Shown here piece by piece: positions 52,415-60,836 of a DNA stretch of 64,000 nucleotides; position 1 is the stretch's first letter; every line of letters starts with the position of its first letter. Location: assembly GCA_025465355.1 (NCBI GenBank), contig JAODNN010000089.1, forward strand, positions 27,193 to 91,192. Direction: 5' to 3'. The translations under genes were made by a program, and so were the position numbers. The notes beneath the pieces were generated by a model, which did no database searches, had not been told where the DNA came from, and saw nothing but the letters and a program-made list of their open reading frames with translations. This DNA comes from Blastococcus sp. GTDB lineage: Bacteria > Actinomycetota > Actinomycetes > Mycobacteriales > Geodermatophilaceae.

Positions 52415-54349
52415 TCAGGCCGACCCGACGAGCTCGGTGGCCGGCTCGACGACGAAGTCGGCCAGGTCGGCCGAGTGGGTCAGCCGCCAGTAGTCGACGA
52501 CCCGCCAGGGCGAGTTCGTCACGACCCTGCCCTTGGCGTTCCGGTACCAGGTGTCCATGCCGCGGTGGCTCCAGATCATCCGCTCGTGCGCCTCGTCCAC
52601 GCGGCGGTTGTACTCCGCGCAGACGTCGGCCCGGCACTCGACCGCGCCGAGACCCTGCTCGACCATCATGCGCAGCAGGTCGGCGATGTACCGCACCTGG
52701 CACTCGGCGATGTGGATGTAGCTGCCACCGTGGCCCAGGTTGGTGTTGGGCCCGTACATCATGAACAGGTTGGGGAAGCCCGGCGTCGTGATGCCGAGGT
52801 AGGCGTAGGCGTCGTCGTCCCCCCAGACATCGCGGACGGAGACGCCCCCGCGGCCGCGAATCTCCAGCGGGTGCAGGAGACGCTGGGCCTCGAAGCCGGT
52901 GGCGAAGACGATCACGTCGGCGTCGATGTCCCGGCCCGACGAGGTGCGGACCCCGGTCGCGGTCACCTCGGCGACGGTGTCGGTGACGAGCTCGACCGTC
53001 GGCTTCCGGAGGGCGGCGTACCAGCCGTTGTCCAGCAGCATGCGCTTGCCGAAGGGCGGGTAGTCGGGGAGCACCTTCTCGATCAGGTCCTCCCGGCCGG
53101 CCAGCTGCTCCTCGATGTACCGGGTGAAGAAGCGCCGGTGGCCGTCGTTCGTGGCGTTGAGGGAGCGGTCCTGGTGCGGCCAGTCGGGGTCCTTCTGCAG
53201 CGAGGCGTGCACCTTGTCGTTGTTGATCCACGCGAGCCGGAACCGGACCCACGAGTGGTAGAAGGGCACGTTCTCCATCAGCCAGTGGATGTCCTCGCCC
53301 ACCGGCTGGAAGTAGCTGGCGTTCGGGGCGACCCACTGCGGTGAGCGCTGCACGACGGTGAGCGCGCCGACCTGGTCGGCGATCGCGGGCACGATCTGCA
53401 TGGCGCTGGCGCCGGTACCGACGACGACGACCTTCTTTCCGGTGATGTCGAGGTCCTCCGGCCACCGCGCGGAGTGGAACATCGGGCCGGAGAACAGGTC
53501 CATCCCGGGCAGCCGGGGCAGGCGGGGCCGGTTGAGCTGGCCGACGGCGGTGATGACGGCGTTGGCCGCCAGCACCCTCCGGGTGCCCGTGGCGTCCTCG
53601 GTCACGACCCGCCAGCGCTGCGTCTGCTCGTCGTACTCGGCCGAGATCACCTCGGTGCCGAAACGGATCGACGGCAGCAGGTCGAACTGCCGCGCCAGGT
53701 CCTGCATGTAGGCGGCCAGCTCGGGGCGCTTGCCGAAGTGGGTGGACCACTGGCGGGGGAAGAAGGAGAAGCTGTAGAGGTAGCTCGGGGTGTCGACACC
53801 GCAGCCGGGGTAGCGGTTCTCCAGCCACGTGCCGCCGACCTCGTGGTTCTTCTCGAGGACGACGTGCCGGATGCCGGCGCTCCGGAGGGCGAGCGCGGCG
53901 GTCATCCCGGAGACGCCGGCGCCGATGATCACGACCGAGAAGTCGGCGTCGGAGGGCACCGGCGGCTGCTCGGCCGCCGCCTCGAAGCCCATCTCCTCCG
54001 CCATCATCGGCTCGTACTCGGCCGGGACCGCCTCGCCCATGCAGGTGCTCATCATCTCCATGAGCAGCTCGCCGCGGGGCGCGGCGACCGCGGCCGGCGC
54101 TCCGGCGGCCCAGTCGAGCACCGCGCGGACGGCGGCTTCGCGGATGACCTCCTGCATCTCGTCCGGGAAACCGCCGGAGTCGTTGTCGCTCATCCCCTTC
54201 GTGCGGGAGGGCTGGAACGGCTCCGCCAGCCAGGCGCGGTCGCCGGTCAGCTGGAACAGCACCATGAGCAACGCCGGCAGGTTGGCCGCCGTGACGGCGC
54301 TCCGCAGCTGCTGTTCGTCCAATGGCTGCGGGGTGGGGGTGATGGGCAC
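52415..54349 (-). CDS. Flavin-dependent Baeyer-Villiger monooxygenase (HAPMO-like)
   Basis: 644 residues, ATG 54349. Two Rossmann folds (VVIIGAGVSGMTAALALRSA; KKVVVVGTGASAMQIVPAI) bracket the type I BVMO fingerprint FSGPMFHSARWP. An N-terminal extension of about 130 residues precedes the FAD domain, as in 4-hydroxyacetophenone monooxygenase (about 640 residues). Uses NADPH and O2 to turn a ketone into an ester or lactone. Operon with TetR and MaoC; the CoA-linked genes at 55.5-59.8 kb may process the product. Confidence 0.93.
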   Translation of the reverse strand: MPITPTPQPLDEQQLRSAVTAANLPALLMVLFQLTGDRAWLAEPFQPSRTKGMSDNDSGGFPDEMQEVIREAAVRAVLDWAAGAPAAVAAPRGELLMEMMSTCMGEAVPAEYEPMMAEEMGFEAAAEQPPVPSDADFSVVIIGAGVSGMTAALALRSAGIRHVVLEKNHEVGGTWLENRYPGCGVDTPSYLYSFSFFPRQWSTHFGKRPELAAYMQDLARQFDLLPSIRFGTEVISAEYDEQTQRWRVVTEDATGTRRVLAANAVITAVGQLNRPRLPRLPGMDLFSGPMFHSARWPEDLDITGKKVVVVGTGASAMQIVPAIADQVGALTVVQRSPQWVAPNASYFQPVGEDIHWLMENVPFYHSWVRFRLAWINNDKVHASLQKDPDWPHQDRSLNATNDGHRRFFTRYIEEQLAGREDLIEKVLPDYPPFGKRMLLDNGWYAALRKPTVELVTDTVAEVTATGVRTSSGRDIDADVIVFATGFEAQRLLHPLEIRGRGGVSVRDVWGDDDAYAYLGITTPGFPNLFMMYGPNTNLGHGGSYIHIAECQVRYIADLLRMMVEQGLGAVECRADVCAEYNRRVDEAHERMIWSHRGMDTWYRNAKGRVVTNSPWRVVDYWRLTHSADLADFVVEPATELVGSA

Positions 54350-54383
54350 GGCGTCTCCAGGGGCGAGCAGGACGGGCAGTTGC

Positions 54384-54402
54384 TTTATCTAAAATAGATT
54401 AA
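54384..54402. promoter_or_regulatory. AT-rich palindrome before the BVMO operon
   Basis: TTTATCTA-AAA-TAGATTAA: 8-bp arms with one mismatch, in a short AT-rich stretch 35 bp upstream of the BVMO start and 148 bp before the divergent GntR gene. Unusual base composition here; likely combines promoter and operator. Confidence 0.5.
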
Positions 54403-54549
54403 ACAACCACCGTCAAGCAGCCACGCATACCTCCACGACGCCTCCCCCCCTTTCGGGACGCCTACGGTCCGGAACGGTGCTGCAGAAAGGCGCATCGTTA
54501 TAAGGTTTCTTCAGTCGGGCAGAACGCTCCGGCGGCGAGGAGGTCGGGC

Positions 54550-55341
54550 GTGACGGACGCCGAGCTCGAGGTCATGGCCGCAGTCGGCCCGGAATCCGGT
54601 GACCAGGACGTGGAGCGGGGTCTGCTCCGCGCCCCCCGGCGGCTGCCCAAGGCGGCCGAGGTGCTCGCTGACGAGCTGCGCGCGCAGATCATCCGCGCAG
54701 GCAAACCGGCCGGTACTCAGCTGACGACCGAGGCCGAGCTCATCGAGGAGCACGGTTTCAGCCGCGGCACGGTACGCGAGGCGTTGCGCCTGCTGGAGGT
54801 CGAAGGGCTCATCGCGATCCGCCGCGGACCCCGCGGCGGCGTGAGCGTGGCCCAGCCCGACTTGACCCAGGTCAGCCGCAGCCTGTCGCTGCTCTTCACG
54901 GTGGACGAGACCCCGCTGTCGGACTTCTTCGAGTTCCGCAAGCTGGTCGAGCCGTACGCCGCCCGGCTGGCCGCCGGGGCGAGCGACGACGCGCGTCGGC
55001 GCCTGTTCGCCTACGCCGAGAAGACGCCGGACGACGACTCGGAGCAGGCGACCAACTTCCACCGCGAGCTGGCCGAGTGCGCCGGCAACGAGATCGTGCG
55101 GGTGATGCTCGTGGCGCTGCACAACGTCCTCGACCGGCACGTGCGCCTGGAGGCGATCGACGAGCGCGTGGTCACGACCGTCTCCGAGGTCCACCGCCGC
55201 ATCGCGCGGGCGATCCTGGACGGTCAGCCGGACGCCGCGGAGCGCCGCATGCGCCGCCATCTCGAGGCCTTCGAGGCGCTGCTGCGCGAGCAGGGGCGGC
55301 TCGGGCAGCCGATCGTGCCGCGCTCGCGCTGGCGCAACTGA
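54550..55341 (+). CDS. GntR-family (FadR/FCD) transcriptional regulator
   Basis: 263 residues from GTG 54550. Winged helix (KAAEVLADELRAQIIRAGKP; TEAELIEEHGFSRGTVREAL then RLLEVEGLI) followed by the all-helical FCD ligand domain (LSDFFEFRKLVEPYAARLAA; NFHRELAECAGNEIV). FCD regulators sense carboxylates, acyl-CoAs or amino acids. Divergent from the BVMO operon and upstream of the thiolase operon, so it could control either. Terminated by a 15-bp hairpin. Confidence 0.92.
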   Translation: MTDAELEVMAAVGPESGDQDVERGLLRAPRRLPKAAEVLADELRAQIIRAGKPAGTQLTTEAELIEEHGFSRGTVREALRLLEVEGLIAIRRGPRGGVSVAQPDLTQVSRSLSLLFTVDETPLSDFFEFRKLVEPYAARLAAGASDDARRRLFAYAEKTPDDDSEQATNFHRELAECAGNEIVRVMLVALHNVLDRHVRLEAIDERVVTTVSEVHRRIARAILDGQPDAAERRMRRHLEAFEALLREQGRLGQPIVPRSRWRN

Positions 55342-55359
55342 CCTCCTCCCTGATCTTCC

Positions 55360-55396
55360 AACCGGCCGGCGTGGCTTCTGACCACGCCGGCCGGTT
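55360..55396 (+). terminator. 15-bp stem terminator after the GntR gene
   Basis: AACCGGCCGGCGTGG (55360-55374) pairs perfectly with CCACGCCGGCCGGTT (55382-55396) around a 7-nt loop, 19 bp past the stop. It separates the regulator from the catabolic operon, whose promoter must lie in 55397-55536, where two TGATTA copies (55417, 55435) stand out. Confidence 0.8.
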
Positions 55397-55536
55397 CGCG
55401 TGTCGGGCGTGCCTATTGATTATGAGGAAAGGCATGATTAGCCTCCTCTCCGCGCCGGGTCGCCGCAGAGCACCCGACCGCGTTCCCCCCGGACCGAGCC
55501 CTCGTGCCCGCCGGAGCCGACAGCAAGGAGGAGCGA

Positions 55537-56724
55537 GTGGAGATCTCTGCTCTTGCCACGTACCGCCCCTCCTGGGTGGACGCGAGCGGACGCCGCACGC
55601 TCGGCCCGGACGAGGACGTCGCGACGCTCGCCGTCTCCGCGGGCCGCCTGCTCGGGGATCGGCTCGCCGACGTCGACCGGGTCGTCCTCGTGACCCGCCG
55701 GCCCGACGCGCTGCTCGGCACGACCCCCGAGGTGGTCCTGGAGGGTCTCGGCCTCGACGCGGCGACGCCGTTCGTGGAGCAGGTGGGTGGCGCTCCCGCG
55801 ACGGTCGAGACCCTGCTCGCCGCCAACCCCGGGACCCTCGTCCTCGCCGTCGACCCGCTCGCGCCCGCCGCGTCCGCCGCCGCCCTCGTGCAGGCCGGGT
55901 CCCTCGTTCTCGACCGCCCCGCCACGGCGCGCCACAGCGTGCCGGTGCGGACCGTCCCGCTGACCGGCGCCGGTGACCGGGTCTACGACGATCCCCGGCT
56001 GCTCCGCGAGCAGGGCTGGAAGCGCGCGGCCGCGGAGGTCGTGAAGGAGGGGATGCACCCCGTCACCGTCGCGGGGGTGCCCGCCAAGGTGGCTGGCTCC
56101 CTGGTCCGTGGAGCGCTGCCGGGCATTCCCGAGAACGAGGCGGCCGCTCCACTGCTGCTGATCGCGCGCGCAGCGACCGATGGGCAGGACGTCCGGCTCG
56201 TGGCCGTCGAGAACGGTCACGCGGTGGCCGTCGACGTCACCCTCGCCGGTTCCGTACCCGTGCTGACGGCCGAGCGAGCCACCCATCCCGCCCCGGCCAC
56301 GTGGGAGCCTGCGTCCGCGGCCGAGATCCCGGCGTCCCCGGCGGCGTACGGCCGTGCCTTCGAGGCCAAGGTCGGCTTCAAGGCCGGGGTGTGCTCCTGC
56401 GGGGAGCGGCACTATCCGCCCAGGGCCCAGTGCGTCGCCTGCGGCGCCCTCGACGCCCAGCACCTCGTGCCCCTGCCGCGGTCGGCCTCGGTGTACTCGG
56501 CCGTCACGGTCCGCGCCCCCGTGCCGGGCAAGACGGTCCCGTACGCCCTCGCCGTCGTCGACGTCGACGGGACCGACGTCCGCGCGCTCGTGCACATCAC
56601 CGACGACCCGCCCGGCCGGGCGCCGATCGGTGCTCGCGGCCGGCTCGTCCTCCGCCGGATCGCGGTGCGCGCCGGTGTCCCCGACTACGGATACGCCTTC
56701 CAGCCCGAGGAGCAGCACGCATGA
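55537..56724 (+). CDS. HMG-CoA-synthase-like/DUF35 OB-fold fusion protein
   Basis: 395 residues from GTG 55537 with AAGGAGGAG upstream. The N-terminal about 250 residues resemble a degenerate HMG-CoA-synthase/thiolase-fold chain (ATYRPSWVDASGRRTLGPDE; RLLREQGWKRAAAEVVKEGM-like segment; ALPGIPENEAAAPLLLIARA), with Gly-Gly-Ala where the nucleophilic Cys would be expected. The C-terminal about 120 residues are a DUF35 Zn-ribbon/OB fold (CSCGERHYPPRAQCVACG, then SVYSAVTVRAPVPGKTVPYA). DUF35 proteins escort CoA intermediates between thiolase-type partners. The thiolase is the next gene. Confidence 0.8.
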   Translation: MEISALATYRPSWVDASGRRTLGPDEDVATLAVSAGRLLGDRLADVDRVVLVTRRPDALLGTTPEVVLEGLGLDAATPFVEQVGGAPATVETLLAANPGTLVLAVDPLAPAASAAALVQAGSLVLDRPATARHSVPVRTVPLTGAGDRVYDDPRLLREQGWKRAAAEVVKEGMHPVTVAGVPAKVAGSLVRGALPGIPENEAAAPLLLIARAATDGQDVRLVAVENGHAVAVDVTLAGSVPVLTAERATHPAPATWEPASAAEIPASPAAYGRAFEAKVGFKAGVCSCGERHYPPRAQCVACGALDAQHLVPLPRSASVYSAVTVRAPVPGKTVPYALAVVDVDGTDVRALVHITDDPPGRAPIGARGRLVLRRIAVRAGVPDYGYAFQPEEQHA

Positions 56725-56734
56725 GGGACCGGAC

Positions 56735-57895
56735 ATGAGAGACGTCGCGATCGTCGGCGCCGGGATGATCCCGTTCGGCGAGCTCTTCGACCAGGGCATC
56801 AAGGACATGGTCAGCCGCGCCTTCGGGGCGACGCTCGGCTCGGTCGACAAGGGGATGCGCGCCGACGAGATCGAGGCCGCCTGGTTCAGCGAGGTGCAGA
56901 GCGTCGACGGGTTCCCTGCGGGCCTGCTCGCCGACGCCTGCGGGCTGACCGACATCCCCGTGACCCGGGTGGAGAACGCCTGCGCGACCGGCAACGACGC
57001 CATCCGGAACGCGCTCTACGCGGTCGGCGGGGGTTACGTCGATGTGGCCCTCGTGCTGGGAGCGGACAAGGTGCGCGACACCGCCTCCAGCGCCACCTTC
57101 TGGGACTGGATGTCGACCAACCGGGACTCGGCCTGGGACCTCCCGCTCGGCCTCATCTCCCCGGCCAGCTTCGCGCTGCACGTCGCGCGCTACATGCACG
57201 AGTTCGGCGCCACCCGCGAGCACCTGGCCCGCGTCGCGGTGAAGAACCACCGCAACGGCGCCCGCAACCCCTACGCCCACCTGCGGTTCGAGGTGACGAT
57301 GGAGCAGGTGCTCGCGGCGCCCATGGTGGTGGAGCCCTTCGGCCTGCTCGACTGCGTCCCGCAGAGCGACGGCGCGGCTGCGGTGATCATCGCCGGCAAG
57401 GACGTGGTGGACCGGTACACCGACCGGCCTGTGTGGGTGCGCGGGGTCGGGACCGGGATGGACCGCGTCATGCACGCGCACAAGGCCGACCTGTCGTACT
57501 TCGCCGCCACGCGCAAGGCCGCGCAGCGCGCGTTCGGGATGGCCGGGGTCGGCCCGGGCGACATCGACGTCGCCGAGGTGCACGACTGCTTCTCCGGCGT
57601 CGAGATGATGACCTACGAGGACCTCGGGTTCTGCGACCGCGGCGAGGCCCCGCGCCTCCTCGAGAAGGAGGAGACCTCGATCGGCGGCCGCATTCCGGTC
57701 AACCCGAGCGGCGGGCTCAAGTCGAAGGGGCACCCCCCGGGCGCCACCGGCCTCGCCCAGTGCACCGAGCTGTTCGAGCAGCTGCGCGGGGAGGCGGTCA
57801 ACCAGGTCGACGGCGCGCGCTGGGCGCTGGCACACAACGTCGGCGGGCCCACCGCCGTCTCCGCCGTCACCATCCTGGAGGGACCCCGTGGCTGA
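56735..57895 (+). CDS. Thiolase-family protein (DUF35 partner, SCP-x type)
   Basis: 386 residues, ATG 56735. Lipid-transfer-protein type thiolase: C83 in VENACATGNDAIRN, AEVHDCFSGVEMMTYEDLG, His in SKGHPPGATGLAQC and the late HNVGGPTAVSAV. Cleaves or joins 3-ketoacyl-CoA, probably in complex with the preceding DUF35 protein, as in archaeal thiolase/HMG-CoA synthase complexes and the BbsAB pair of benzylsuccinate breakdown. Overlaps the SDR gene by 8 bp. Confidence 0.9.
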   Translation: MRDVAIVGAGMIPFGELFDQGIKDMVSRAFGATLGSVDKGMRADEIEAAWFSEVQSVDGFPAGLLADACGLTDIPVTRVENACATGNDAIRNALYAVGGGYVDVALVLGADKVRDTASSATFWDWMSTNRDSAWDLPLGLISPASFALHVARYMHEFGATREHLARVAVKNHRNGARNPYAHLRFEVTMEQVLAAPMVVEPFGLLDCVPQSDGAAAVIIAGKDVVDRYTDRPVWVRGVGTGMDRVMHAHKADLSYFAATRKAAQRAFGMAGVGPGDIDVAEVHDCFSGVEMMTYEDLGFCDRGEAPRLLEKEETSIGGRIPVNPSGGLKSKGHPPGATGLAQCTELFEQLRGEAVNQVDGARWALAHNVGGPTAVSAVTILEGPRG

Positions 57896-58658
57896 GCCGC
57901 ACCCGATCGACCTGACCGGCCGGGCGGCCGTCGTCACCGGCGGCGCGCAGGGGATCGGCCGTGCGGTGGCCGATTCGTTCGCTGCGGCCGGCGCGGGCGT
58001 CGTGCTGGTCGACGTCGACGAGGCCAGGGTCACCGCGGCCGCGGAGGAGATGGTGCGCGCCGGTCATACGGCTGTGGCGGTGGCGGCCGACGTCGGCGAC
58101 GAGGCGGCCGTCGAGCGCGCCGCGGAGGCGGCCACCGGCGATCTCGGCGAGCTGGCCGTCTGGGTCAACAACGCCGGGGTCACCCGCCCGGCGATGCTGC
58201 ACAAGATGACCGCTGACGACTTCGACCTGGTCATGCGCGTCCACGCCCGGGGCACCTTCCTCGGCCTGCGGGCGGCCGCCCGGCGGATGCGCGAGGCCGG
58301 CACCCGAGGGTCGATCATCAACGTCACGTCGTCTGCCGGGCTGAACGGCACGATCGGTCAGATCAACTACGCCGCGGCCAAGGGCGCCATCATCGCGATG
58401 ACCAAGTCGGGGGCGCGCGAGCTCGGCCGGTACGGCATCCGCGTCAACGCGGTCTCCCCGGCCGCGGCGACCGAGATGACCGAGACCATCCGCAGCGACG
58501 AGCGCTTCGCGCAGCAGTACCTCGAGCGGATCCCGCTGGGGCGCTGGGCCGAGGCCGACGAGGTGGCCAACGCCTTCCTCTTCCTCGCCGGCTCCTCCTC
58601 GGACTACGTCACCGGTCAGGTGCTCTGCATCGACGGCGGCAGCTACATGGCGAGTTGA
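57888..58658 (+). CDS. SDR-family 3-hydroxyacyl-CoA dehydrogenase-like
   Basis: 256 residues from GTG 57888. FabG-like SDR: VVTGGAQGIGRAVADSFAAA, VNNAGVTRPAMLHKMTADD, Ser in NVTSSAGLNG and YAAAK, YVTGQVLCIDGGSYM. Most likely oxidises a 3-hydroxyacyl-CoA to the 3-keto form for the thiolase. Translationally coupled on both sides. Confidence 0.92.
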   Translation: MAEPHPIDLTGRAAVVTGGAQGIGRAVADSFAAAGAGVVLVDVDEARVTAAAEEMVRAGHTAVAVAADVGDEAAVERAAEAATGDLGELAVWVNNAGVTRPAMLHKMTADDFDLVMRVHARGTFLGLRAAARRMREAGTRGSIINVTSSAGLNGTIGQINYAAAKGAIIAMTKSGARELGRYGIRVNAVSPAAATEMTETIRSDERFAQQYLERIPLGRWAEADEVANAFLFLAGSSSDYVTGQVLCIDGGSYMAS

Positions 58659-58663
58659 GCGGC

Positions 58664-59842
58664 GTGCCCGATGCCCTGGACGACCTCACCGCGGAGGAGC
58701 TCGCCGTCGCCGAGCGCATCCGCCCGCACCTGCGCCGAGGCGCACTGGTGGCCATCGCGGACGGCGCCGGTGCCCCGGTGGGCCTCGGTCGGCCGCTGGC
58801 GCATGCGGCGCGGCAGGTCGGGGGTGTCCGGCTCCTGCTGGGCTGGTCCTTCCGCCTGCCGGTCCCGCTGGATCCCGTGGCATTCCCCGACGTGCGCGCG
58901 ATCGTCGGCGGGTACGGCCTGCGTCGGCAGTTCGGCGGCCATGTCCACTACGTCCCCGCCCGGCTGAGCGCCGTGCCGGCACTCGTGGGCTCAGTGCTCC
59001 GGCCCGACGTCCTGCTCGCGGGGCTCCGCCCCGGCCCGCTCGGTCTCACGTTCGGCAGCGAGGTCGGCTGGGCCCGCGCGGCGGTGGACGCCGGCGCGCG
59101 GGTGCTGGCCGAGGTGAACGTCGGCCTGCCGGCGGCCTCGCTGGACCCCTCGCTGCCCGAGGTCACGATCGTCGCGGAGACCGACCGCCCTCCGCTGCCG
59201 CTGCCGCTGCCCGTCCTGGACGCGGTCTCCGAGGCGATCGGGAAACGGGTGGCCGCCCTCGTGCCGGAGGGGGCGAGCGTGCAATTCGGTCCGGGGGGAG
59301 TGGGCGACGCGTCGCTGCGGGCGCTGGAGGTCCCGGTGCACGTGGACTCCGGCATCGTGGGCGACGCCGTCATCGACCTCGAGGCCCGGGGACTACTCGC
59401 CGGGCCGCCGCTCGCGACCTACCTGGCGGGTACGCCGGCCGTCTACGCGTGGGCCGACGGGCGGCCGATCCTCGCCCGGGTCGAGCACACCCACGACCCG
59501 CGCCGGCTGGCCGACAAGACGCTGGTGGCGATCAATACCGCGCTCGAGGTCGACGCCGTCGGGCAGGTCAACGTCGAAGGGTTCGGCGGCGACGTCATCG
59601 CCGGCGTGGGCGGCCATCCCGACTTCGCCGGTGCGGCCACCCGATCGGCCACCGGGCTGAGCGTGGTGGCGCTGCCCACCGTGCGCGGGGGGCGGCCAAC
59701 GCTCGTCGAGCGCCTCGGTGCCGCCGCGTCGACCACTCGGTCCGACGTCGACGTCGTGGTCACCGAGCTCGGCACGGCGGATCTGCGGGGCCTCGACGAC
59801 AGGGAGCGGGCCGCCGCGCTGCGGGCCATCTGGGGCCACTGA
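58664..59842 (+). CDS. Acetyl-CoA hydrolase/CoA-transferase family protein
   Basis: 392 residues if GTG 58664 is used; TTG 58655, overlapping the SDR stop, is an alternative. The 4-hydroxybutyrate-CoA-transferase/acetyl-CoA hydrolase fold is evident in the C-terminal half: NTALEVDAVGQVNVEGFGGD, VIAGVGGHPDFAGAATRSAT and VVTELGTADLRGLDDRERAA. Moves CoA between carboxylates, or hydrolyses acyl-CoA, and could activate the imported acid. Last gene of the operon. Confidence 0.88.
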   Translation: MPDALDDLTAEELAVAERIRPHLRRGALVAIADGAGAPVGLGRPLAHAARQVGGVRLLLGWSFRLPVPLDPVAFPDVRAIVGGYGLRRQFGGHVHYVPARLSAVPALVGSVLRPDVLLAGLRPGPLGLTFGSEVGWARAAVDAGARVLAEVNVGLPAASLDPSLPEVTIVAETDRPPLPLPLPVLDAVSEAIGKRVAALVPEGASVQFGPGGVGDASLRALEVPVHVDSGIVGDAVIDLEARGLLAGPPLATYLAGTPAVYAWADGRPILARVEHTHDPRRLADKTLVAINTALEVDAVGQVNVEGFGGDVIAGVGGHPDFAGAATRSATGLSVVALPTVRGGRPTLVERLGAAASTTRSDVDVVVTELGTADLRGLDDRERAAALRAIWGH

Positions 59843-59956
59843 TCCGGAGAGCTTCGGTGCCGGATCACGCTGCGGTCACAGGACGCCGCATCGGTGGCTT
59901 AGCTCACAAAGAATCATTGACTCCGAATGATCGTAAGGTTAGCGTCCCCCCGGGGT

Positions 59957-59974
59957 ACATACCGACCGGTATGT
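59957..59974. promoter_or_regulatory. TetR-type operator upstream of ABC operon
   Basis: ACATACC-GACC-GGTATGT, a perfect 7-4-7 inverted repeat of the TACCGACCGGTA class bound by many TetR repressors, 35-52 bp before the livF-like start. Strong candidate operator for the uptake operon. Confidence 0.75.
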
Positions 59975-60008
59975 CAGGTTCGAAAGCTCGACGGAACGGA
60001 TTCTCCAC

Positions 60009-60773
60009 ATGCTCTCAGCAGGCGCTCCGAGCGCGACCGATGGCGGCGCGGCGACCACCGCCGAGGTGCTGCGCGTCGAGGGCCTCCAGGCGGGATACGG
60101 GAAGCACGTCGTGCTCGATGACGTCTCCCTCACCGTCGGCGAGGGAGAGCTCGTGGCCCTTCTCGGACACAACGGCGCGGGCAAGACCACCGCTCTGCGC
60201 GCCATCACCGGTCAGCTGCGGCCGAGCCGCGGTCGAATCCAGCTCGACGGCCGGGACGTCACCGGCTCGTCGGCCGCTCTCACGGCCAAGCTCGGGATGA
60301 GCATGGTGCCGCAGGGGCAGAACGTCTTCGCCTCGATGACGATCGACGAGAACCTCCGGCTCGCCGCCGCGGTCGCAGGCGGCCGGCCGAGCAATCCCCG
60401 CTCTGCTCAGGACGTCCGGTCCTTCGTCCTCGACATGTTCCCGATCCTCAAGGACCGCGGGAAGGACAAGGCCGGCTCGCTCAGCGGTGGTCAGCGGCAG
60501 ATGGTCGCGATCTCCATGGCCCTGATGACCCAGCCGCGGCTGATGCTTCTCGACGAGCCCTCGACCGGCCTGGCGCCGGTGCTCATCGACGAGGTGCTCG
60601 CCGCTGTGCGAACGGTCAACCAGCAGCTGGGCACCAGCGTCCTGCTGGTCGAGCAGGACACGAAACGGGTGCTCCGGGTGTCGGACCGTGTCTATGTGAT
60701 CAAGCTCGGTGTCCCGGTCTTCAGCGGCACCCCCCACGAGATGCACCAGCAGGACTGGTCGCAGCTCTTCTGA
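60009..60773 (+). CDS. livF: Branched-chain-type ABC transporter ATPase (LivF-like)
   Basis: 254 residues, ATG 60009. Walker A LLGHNGAGKTT, signature LSGGQRQM, Walker B LMLLDEPSTGLAP and the LivF-like ending VYVIKLGVPVFSGTP. Powers uptake by the HAAT-class importer that follows. It is unusual that the ATPase is first; a LivG-type ATPase has not been reached and presumably lies beyond the window. Confidence 0.93.
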   Translation: MLSAGAPSATDGGAATTAEVLRVEGLQAGYGKHVVLDDVSLTVGEGELVALLGHNGAGKTTALRAITGQLRPSRGRIQLDGRDVTGSSAALTAKLGMSMVPQGQNVFASMTIDENLRLAAAVAGGRPSNPRSAQDVRSFVLDMFPILKDRGKDKAGSLSGGQRQMVAISMALMTQPRLMLLDEPSTGLAPVLIDEVLAAVRTVNQQLGTSVLLVEQDTKRVLRVSDRVYVIKLGVPVFSGTPHEMHQQDWSQLF

Positions 60774-60836
60774 TCTTGGGCCTTTCCCAAGCGGTGACAA
60801 ACGGCCGGCGCCTGTCCGGCCCGTGGAAGGAGAAAC

